Shown: one piece after another, positions 58,225-64,000 of the stretch
Layout: every line of letters begins with the position of its first letter
How positions within the stretch are numbered: the first letter of the stretch is position 1
Origin: Melieria omissa
Taxonomy: Eukaryota; Arthropoda; Insecta; Diptera; Ulidiidae
Reading direction: 5' to 3'
DNA length: 64,000 bases
Assembly (NCBI GenBank): GCA_963971225.1
Contig: OZ020267.1
Span: forward strand, 53,213,590-53,277,589
The notes under the pieces: generated by a model
What the model saw: the letters and a program-made list of their open reading frames with translations, nothing else
Database searches by the model: none
What the model was told of the DNA's origin: nothing
Program-made: the position numbers and the translations under genes

Positions 58225-58228
58225 TTAA

Positions 58229-58948
58229 CCCATTGCTGCCGGGTACCAGTTTTGCCCATACGATTTTGATAAAATTTCATACACGACCTAGAAGTGACCC
58301 AAAATGATCAGAAACAAAATTTCAGCTTTATATCTCTGCACGTTACTGAGACAAAAAATTCAAACTGGGGATGTGCAGTGCCACTTCGAGTTTAATCGAT
58401 TGTTGATTTCAATTGAAAAGTCTACATTAATTAAATATAGAAAATGTTGACTTTTATGAACAAATTTGTTATCGAATTTTACTCAGACAGCATAATTTAA
58501 CATTAATTTTTTGCAAAAGATCCAAAATGATCAGAAACAAAATTTCAGCTTTATATCCCTGCACGTTGCTGAGATATTCATTGGGTATCTTGTACCCATT
58601 AGGCAGCAATGGTAGCTTTTTTCCATACTTTTTGAAGTGATCCGCTAAACACGTGAACGAAAGTTGTATTTTTTACAGGTGAGTTAGGAGGCAGATTTTT
58701 GTTAAGTTCTAAGGCCACTACGTTTCGCCACATTTTGCACCTTCGAAAAAATCACGATTTTTGGAGTCTGGTAACTCTAGCTAGATGGCGAAATTTTAGG
58801 TTGACCTTCACTAGGTTAAGGTAGTTCCATCTTTACCCTAACTATCCCTATCAATGGTTTTGAGAGATCTCAAACATTGACTTTTTTGTGATTTAAAAAA
58901 ATAAATAAATTTTCATCGGCAAAATTTTACCCATTAGGCAGCAATGGG
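58229..58948. mobile_element. TTAA-flanked piggyBac-like MITE, family B, copy 2, with internal insertion
   Basis: The element is 720 bp between perfect TTAA sites (58225-58228 and 58949-58952). Tips are CCCATTGCTGCC on both sides, perfectly inverted. It is the reverse complement of 48258-48751, except for an extra 170 bp (58352-58521) flanked by a direct duplication of about 53 bp of the MITE itself. Confidence 0.88.
58352..58521. repeat. 170-bp segment inserted in the family B MITE
   Basis: It starts AAATTCAAACTGGGGATGTG and also occurs at about 61378-61547 outside any MITE. The flanking copies of the MITE sequence (58299-58351 and 58522-58574) differ at only two or three positions. Confidence 0.75.
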
Positions 58949-58952
58949 TTAA

Positions 58953-59529
58953 AGTGACAAATCCCATAATAAGAAAGCTCGGTTCAGGTAGATAAAAAGT
59001 CAGTTCTAAAAGCTTGTTCAGATGGCTCTAAATTTCTAATTCATTCTCCTAAAGGGATTGCTGTCCCCTGCTACTCCCACTTCCCCTGGATCTTGAAGTT
59101 GCTTAGGTTCTAAGCAACATTTTTAAAACTTGCTATCTTCACCTTAAAACAGTGAAGATTATGAAGCTATTTGTATGGAATACAAATAGATATTTAAAAT
59201 TACAACAAATTAGTCATTCAGGACAAATCAATGAGCCTAATTTTTTAACTAAACAGGAGGACATGTCCTCCTTTGACTATCATATGATAACCCTGTAGAA
59301 AACACTCAAATTGATAGCAGTTAAACTATCATTTAAAACAATTTAATCCAATTAAAAAAATTAATGCTTTTATACAAAAAATATATTTTGTTTTCAAATC
59401 ATATTCGGATCAGCAGTGATTAATTAGACATCAATGTTGAATTGCACACCCACCATTCATGGAAGCATCCATTCAAACTGCGCACAAATTGGCTCGTAAG
59501 TCAAAAATGCTTAAGAATGCTGCCATTCA
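58953..59529. other. AT-rich spacer
   Basis: Nothing recognised. Confidence 0.5.
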
Positions 59530-61377
59530 TTAAGGCAATCCACCGCAACTGTTGCGCTTAAATGTTAAACTGCGCTCCCAACTCGCTCCGGTCGGTCGCC
59601 GAAAACCCGCGTGGTGGCGAAATGCGGCGGCAGATAGCCCGAAGTTGCAACCCCCTGTGCGAGAGCGGCAACAGGTAGAACACGACATAAAAGGAAAACT
59701 TACAAGTACCACAACAACAAGAACAACATCAGCAACAACAAACAAAGCAGCAGCGATAGCAAGAAGCATGGCATCAAAATCCAAGACGAATGACAGCGAA
59801 AGCTTGCAAGACGAAAGCGTAGCAAGCGCGCAGCAAGTGTGGGCGATCCGGTTGTCTAGCAGAGAATCCGAGGGTTGATGCCGACTCGCACCCGCACCAG
59901 CAGCACGTCATTATCGTCAGCAGCAGCAACATCAGCAACAACAACAACAACAACAACACACATACATCATTATCGTCAGCGCCAATATCAGCCGGCACGA
60001 CCCGCGTTATCAACGCCAACTGACAACGCCGCCGCCAACGATGTTGTCGTCACAGCAAAGTTTGCCACGAGAGTGCTCGCTCCACGCTGCCACCTACGAC
60101 AGCCCTTCCAAACACACACACACACACTGACACAAATACAGCAACTCGCTCCGCAGCGGCCACCCACAACCCACACTGCACGCGCTCGCGCCCCTTGCGC
60201 CTGGGTTTGCGTACGAGACGCCGCTCACCTCAGCTGCTTCGCTCCTACACACACACACACACACAGACAGACACATTCATACAGCTGAAAGCAGCTTTTC
60301 CGCGCTCGCTTTTCCTTTGCTCGCTTTTCCGTGAAAAGTTGTTCGCCTCCCATTCATGCCGTGTGCGCTCCGTCTTCGTGGCGGCTTTTCGTTTCGCTTC
60401 GCTTTCGTTTGAATTTCCTTTGGCGCAATTCGGACGCGGAGCGCAATTCTTGCGCTCATTTTCAGTTTCAGTTTTTCAATTTCACTTTTACCGGCTGGCG
60501 GCTAGTAGCAGCTCGGCGGCTCGACGGCTCGACAGCTTGTCGCCTCGGTAGCGTTTTGGTTAGAAGTTTTACATTTATTTCGTTTTGTGTCGCGCCAGCG
60601 GAAGTGACTGCGGTCCGCATTTTAGCGGCAAAACGCTGCCAGACTTTTCGTTCGACTTCTGCACTTCTGCCAGTTTCGGGTTTTTGCACGCGCGCCGCCT
60701 CTAAAATCGCGCACAGCCAGACAATTTCAACGAGTTCGCGCGACAATCAGCCGTGTGTGTCGTCGCCATCACTTCGAAACGCTGCATTTTGACAATTTGC
60801 TGCGCCCAAACGAAGCGCAACAACGCCTAACGTCCGCCGCCAATCGCCAATCGCCGTCGGGATAACGCGCGCGCGATTTCCATTTGCCGCCGGCCGCCGT
60901 TAGCTATTTTTCGAAAATTCTTTTAGTCAATTTACACAAATTTACTAGTAAAAATTTATACGGCGAGCAACAAGTGAATTCATCTAAATAAATATATATA
61001 TAAATATATAAATGTATATGTATACATACGCACAAATATACATATGAATAAGTATATAAATATATAAATATAAGTGAGAATTGTCCATTTGATGTGTCTT
61101 TGTTGTGGCTAAAGTGTCTTTAAAACAAAATTATATAAAAAAAAAATATATATATATAGAAAAAATTCAATATTTATGCCTGACATACAAACGTACGTAA
61201 AAAATATCAAGAAAAGTGTTTTAAAATAGAACATTTTATCGAATACTCGCCTATACAGGTCTATGCTCAAGAATTATTGAAGAAGTGTTTTAAAGAAAAA
61301 AATGTACTTGCGAAAGTTATAGAAATATAGCGACGACTAATAAAGGTGATTATTGCTAATTTATGAGCTGACTAACA
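59530..61377. other. GC-richer island passing into AT-rich leader-like DNA; possible promoter and 5'-untranslated region
   Basis: Repeats include CAGCAGCAACA/CAA runs at about 59918-59958 and CA runs near 60113-60127 and 60247-60266. TCAGTTTCAGTTTTTC at about 60465 resembles a fly initiator (TCAGTY), and the following 500 bp have no long intact frame. From 60920 the DNA turns into TATA/ATATA-rich sequence. This is the profile of a long fly 5'-UTR on the plus strand, but I cannot place a splice donor or prove transcription. Confidence 0.35.
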
Positions 61378-61547
61378 AATTCAAACTGGGGATGTGCAGT
61401 GCCATTTCGAGTTTAATCGATTGTTGATTTCAATAAAAAAGTCTACATTAAGTAAAAATCGACATTTGTTACTTTTATGAACAAATGCCGACTCTTTGTT
61501 ATGGAATCTCACTTAGACAAAGTAATTTGTTGCATCAATTTTAATGT
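61378..61547. repeat. Second copy of the 170-bp segment found in the MITE at 58.4 kb
   Basis: Matches 58352-58521 in the same orientation (ATGTGCAGTGCCA-TTCGAG, TTTAATCGATTGTTGATTTC, GTCTACATTAA). It has no terminal repeats of its own that I can see. Confidence 0.7.
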
Positions 61548-62150
61548 GAAACTTAAAAATACTAACCAAACTACACAAAATAGTGCCGAGCAGTAATGGA
61601 TTTAGTAGCAAATACTCGAGGGAGTTAATTCGACTCTTAATTTAACTCTTAATTCAAAAAAGTTAACTCAATGCTTTATGTCCCTTTTCAAGACAATTTT
61701 CTTTGAATGACTATTTTCTGCTTGAACATTTTTGTGGCTTCAGAAATTAAACTGAAGAATATCGATTTACAGATGTTTACAATGGGAACATAACAAATGT
61801 AAATTTCATTTCGAAACCTACTTCCACGATGTCCTGGGGGGTTGGCAGAGCTGTGGATACATTTGGACGTTGCTTTATAGAAAGATTCAACTGGTTTGTT
61901 TACACGAGAAATCGCGCAATGTTTTCACACTATGAGGCATTACAATGAGCCAAGTGATTCTGGACCCTTTCTTGGGCCTTCTACAACCCTAGTTAGAACA
62001 CTTTGATAGCTTCTTGAATTGGAAAACCAAAAAATGTTCCCTTTCATCTTTGGGATATTTTAGAAAGCAAAACCAACGCTTAATCTTTCGCCCCCATATT
62101 GGTATCCACAAAGCACTTACCCAACCCATAGTAAAATTCAAACTAGTCAG
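61548..62150. other. AT-rich non-coding stretch
   Basis: Nothing recognised. Confidence 0.45.
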
Positions 62151-62154
62151 AGGC

Positions 62155-62515
62155 TGTGAGGAGTTGCTGAGGTTGGTGAGCTGACGGGTGGACCTAACAA
62201 TCTCTTGGATAGCCGGTCACGCGGGTATTCTTTTTTGGTTTCTAGCCCGTATAGCGGCTTTGTGGAATGGTCTCCCAGCAGATATTTGCCCCAGCACTTA
62301 TTATCTCGATGTGTTCAAGGCAAGAGTCCATAACCACTTCACTCAAAAACCTATCTCCAACGCAATGCCTCGCATAAATAGGGGTCATCCCCTACGCGTT
62401 TGTTTAAGTTAAAAAAATACTTGGGAGTGACTCAGCTGATAAGCTGATCCCTTATGGACTCACAGCCCAAGTGGGTGGCATTGCCTTTAAGTGCAAAGCA
62501 AAGATAAATAAATGA
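62155..62515 (+). pseudogene. Non-LTR retrotransposon C-terminal fragment and 3' end
   Basis: An open frame at 62188-62412 (74 codons) reads SWIAGHAGI near its start, resembling the W-x-PGH-x-GI motif of RNase H. It then reads ARIAALWNGLPADICPSTYY with LDVFKARVHNHF, the phrase R-x-LWNSLP…F-x-R-x that closes many non-LTR polyproteins, and ends SNAMPRINRGHPLRVCLS. The 3' DNA ends near 62515 in AAATAAATGATAATAAATG, a retroelement-style tail. The join between the RNase H motif and the end is shorter than usual, so something may be deleted. Pieces of the same end lie at 37.0 and 47.6 kb. Confidence 0.6.
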
Positions 62516-62539
62516 TAATAAATGTTATACTGCGGTTAG

Positions 62540-62955
62540 CGTACTTAAGGTGGCGAAATCTTTCCAACTGCAAAGTGGTTCGGGAGATTTGGCCAATTCA
62601 AGTCGTAAGCTGCTTAAGAACCATAGGAATGTCTCTTTGCCCACAGCCGTGATAACGGATCACTAGCCAAATTGAGAAGAGGGATCGCCCAAAATTCTGA
62701 AGAAAACGAGTGTGAGGCTGCCCTGCCTTAGCATTGAAAATACAAAATTCCTTAGGAAATAGTCCAATTAATTTTCTAACTGGTCTGCCTGTCTGTCAAG
62801 TCAAGTCCTATCTGGACGATAGAGATTGGCTCTTGGCTTAGTATGCTCTCCCATGTGGAGAAAACTTATTTGAGGAAGCGACAACAAAACTGTACACTGG
62901 TGCTGATTGAGCGGGTTGAGCGAACTCGCATTGGTCCAATGGACTCCAATAATAA
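62540..62955 (+). pseudogene. Non-LTR retrotransposon 3' end, same family as 53690-54065
   Basis: In shifting frames the plus strand gives REIWPIQ, LLKNHRNVSLPTAVITDH (RNase H tail), SEENECEAALP, then LALKIQNSLGNSPINF and QVKSYLDDRDWL. The last two phrases parallel LALKRLNSLGNS and IKSYLDDAGWL of the 53.8-kb copy. The 3'-UTR GAGGAAGCGACAACAAAAC also matches. This copy is older than the other (more stops). Confidence 0.75.
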
Positions 62956-63162
62956 TATTTATTTCATTTATTTTAAAAGTCAGTCTACAGTAGATTACTT
63001 CACAAACTAAGCTAACATTAAAAAGGAACTCAAAAGTAGATATCAAAAAAGGAATTCAAAAAATGTAATATTCATAAATTTTATTGTATTAAATTCTAAA
63101 ATTGTTCTCACCAAAAAAGCATTCAAGGCGTAATCTACGGGAACAAATGACGAACAAGTTAC

Positions 63163-63250
63163 AGTGGCGCACACAGGGGAGGGTTTTTGGGCTTTAAACC
63201 TCCCGAAATATCTTTAAGTTGGTACCGAAATTTAATTTATAACCGTAGCA
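63163..63250. mobile_element. hAT-like terminus, truncated
   Basis: It begins CAGTGGCGCACACAGGGGAG, then GGGTTTTTGGGCTTTAAACC, typical of hAT termini with G-rich subterminal DNA. Its other end is not found; the LTR-like sequence begins 3-4 bp after it. Confidence 0.4.
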
Positions 63251-63253
63251 TAT

Positions 63254-63770
63254 TGTAACGATGAGACAGTCTGTCACTGTGCAAAGCAACCCTGCCGCTA
63301 CGTGCCGTGCTATAATCCAATCTGGCAACGACGGCCGCGATAGTAACTTTTAGTCCAATCTGGCAGCGACGGCTGCGATAATAACTTTTAGTCCAACCTG
63401 GCAATGATGGAAACTTTTAGTCCACTCCGGAATGTGCGGGAACGATCTGCGCGATACCCTGAGAGGTATAAAAGGCAGCCGGATGCAGCGCAGCGAGTCA
63501 GTCTGGTTTTGACAAGTGAAGTTGCCACACGGAGTAATTAAGCAAATACTTAAGTGTACTTAAGGGCTTGAGTTGTTATGACCTGCGAGTAGACGTGCAA
63601 AATCAGTGCTGCCGACTGAATCTTCGATTTACCACATACAGTCTTCAATTAATTTTCCAAAATCTGATCAAAGTTGTGCAAGCGGATTTGCTGTGTGCTG
63701 TTGATACTAGCATCTTGTTCCTGCATTGAAATAGTGTGTTAAATTGTTTAAATCTACCTCGATTTTCATC
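63254..63770 (+). promoter_or_regulatory. LTR-like promoter region with TATA box, initiator and 38-bp repeats
   Basis: It starts TGTAACGATGAGACAG, a usual LTR beginning (TG…). Two full and one partial 38-bp repeats (TCCAATCTGGCA…AACTTTTAG) lie at 63316-63420. TATAAAA is at 63467-63473 and TCAGTC at 63498-63503, with the A of TCAGT 33 bp after the first T of the TATA box, the spacing of a fly core promoter. A leader of about 270 bp leads to the ATG at 63771. I could not find the LTR end (…CA) or a primer-binding site with confidence, so a host TATA promoter is the alternative. Confidence 0.5.
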
Positions 63771-64000
63771 ATGTCTGGCGCTGCAAAAAAAACCACTCGA
63801 AATACGAAGCTGTCTCCACTCAAAAACGACACTCCTATTCAAATAAGACCTCGGCGTGCTGAGAGCCCGCCAACTGTTTCTTGGTTACAGCAATTGGAAG
63901 TAAAACTGGAGCAGCAGAAGGAATCCATCATCGAGCAGCTGAGTGAAAATGTGAAGAAAAGTGAAGAGAGGTTGATGCAGAGAATTAGTGAATTATCAGC
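63771..64000 (+). CDS. Partial gag-like ORF, runs off the window
   Basis: The frame is open from the ATG at 63771 to the last base (76 complete codons). The start MSGAAKKTTRNTKLSPLKND is basic. After a Pro/Arg-rich stretch (IRPRRAESPPTVSWL) comes a long charged helix (QQLEVKLEQQKESIIEQLSE… continuing to RLMQRISELSA) with Leu/Ile at heptad-like spacing, so a coiled coil. Gag proteins of insect Ty3/gypsy- and BEL-type elements often begin this way, and the LTR-like promoter upstream supports it. No zinc knuckle is in view, so identity is open: a retrotransposon gag is my first choice and a small host coiled-coil protein is second. Confidence 0.5.
   Translation, partial: MSGAAKKTTRNTKLSPLKNDTPIQIRPRRAESPPTVSWLQQLEVKLEQQKESIIEQLSENVKKSEERLMQRISELS

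Noticed and set aside
1..64000. CRISPR arrays, operons, riboswitches or other prokaryotic features
   Set aside because: The window is eukaryotic in every recognisable element; regular repeats here are tandem arrays without unique spacers.

Overview
This window looks like non-coding DNA from an insect, most likely a higher (schizophoran) fly. Evidence: remnants of mariner, piggyBac, pogo/Tc1 and hAT transposons, tRNA-derived SINEs, the 3' ends of RNase H-bearing non-LTR retrotransposons, CAG/CAA (opa-type) and CA microsatellites, and a TATA plus TCAGT initiator promoter. A tephritid fruit fly fits the style, but that is an inference I cannot prove. I found no host protein-coding exon that I can support. 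The long ORFs in the GC-richer parts are unrecognisable, and many occur as overlapping frames of the same DNA.

Layout. Two kinds of DNA alternate. GC-richer islands of 1-2 kb without recognisable transposons lie near 1.9-2.5, 7.5-9.0, 10.8-11.7, 14.6-15.3, 21.8-22.7, 30.3-31.2, 38.1-39.0, 49.3-51.1, 55.3-56.5 and 59.5-60.9 kb. They are probably host regulatory or 5'-untranslated DNA. Between them are AT-rich tracts filled with transposon debris: a deleted piggyBac element with TTAA sites (4714-5980), a pogo-like MITE in a tandem duplication (6614-6789), a 657-bp perfect pentanucleotide array (9663-10319), an eight-unit tandem array (about 16.18-17.15 kb), and a MITE inside a tRNA-type SINE (20067-20504) beside a decayed mariner (20561-21010). 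Three more mariner elements sit between 24654 and 29012, a second copy of the middle one is at 34235-34975, two hAT-like copies are near 35 and 40 kb, and Tc1/pogo-type elements are at 42029-42587 and 46027-46968. Several TTAA-flanked MITE families and at least seven non-LTR 3'-end fragments are scattered through the window. It ends in an LTR-like promoter (about 63254 onward) followed by an open gag-like reading frame that runs off the edge (63771-64000).

No transposase is intact. Each keeps terminal repeats and target duplications but has lost part of its catalytic core, so these are non-autonomous copies that would need enzyme supplied from elsewhere. The most informative parts are the junctions: two copies of one mariner with different deletions, an 11-bp inverted filler at one of those junctions, internal empty sites for a pogo-like and a hAT-like insertion, and a TTAA-type MITE that was itself interrupted, with a 53-bp flanking duplication.
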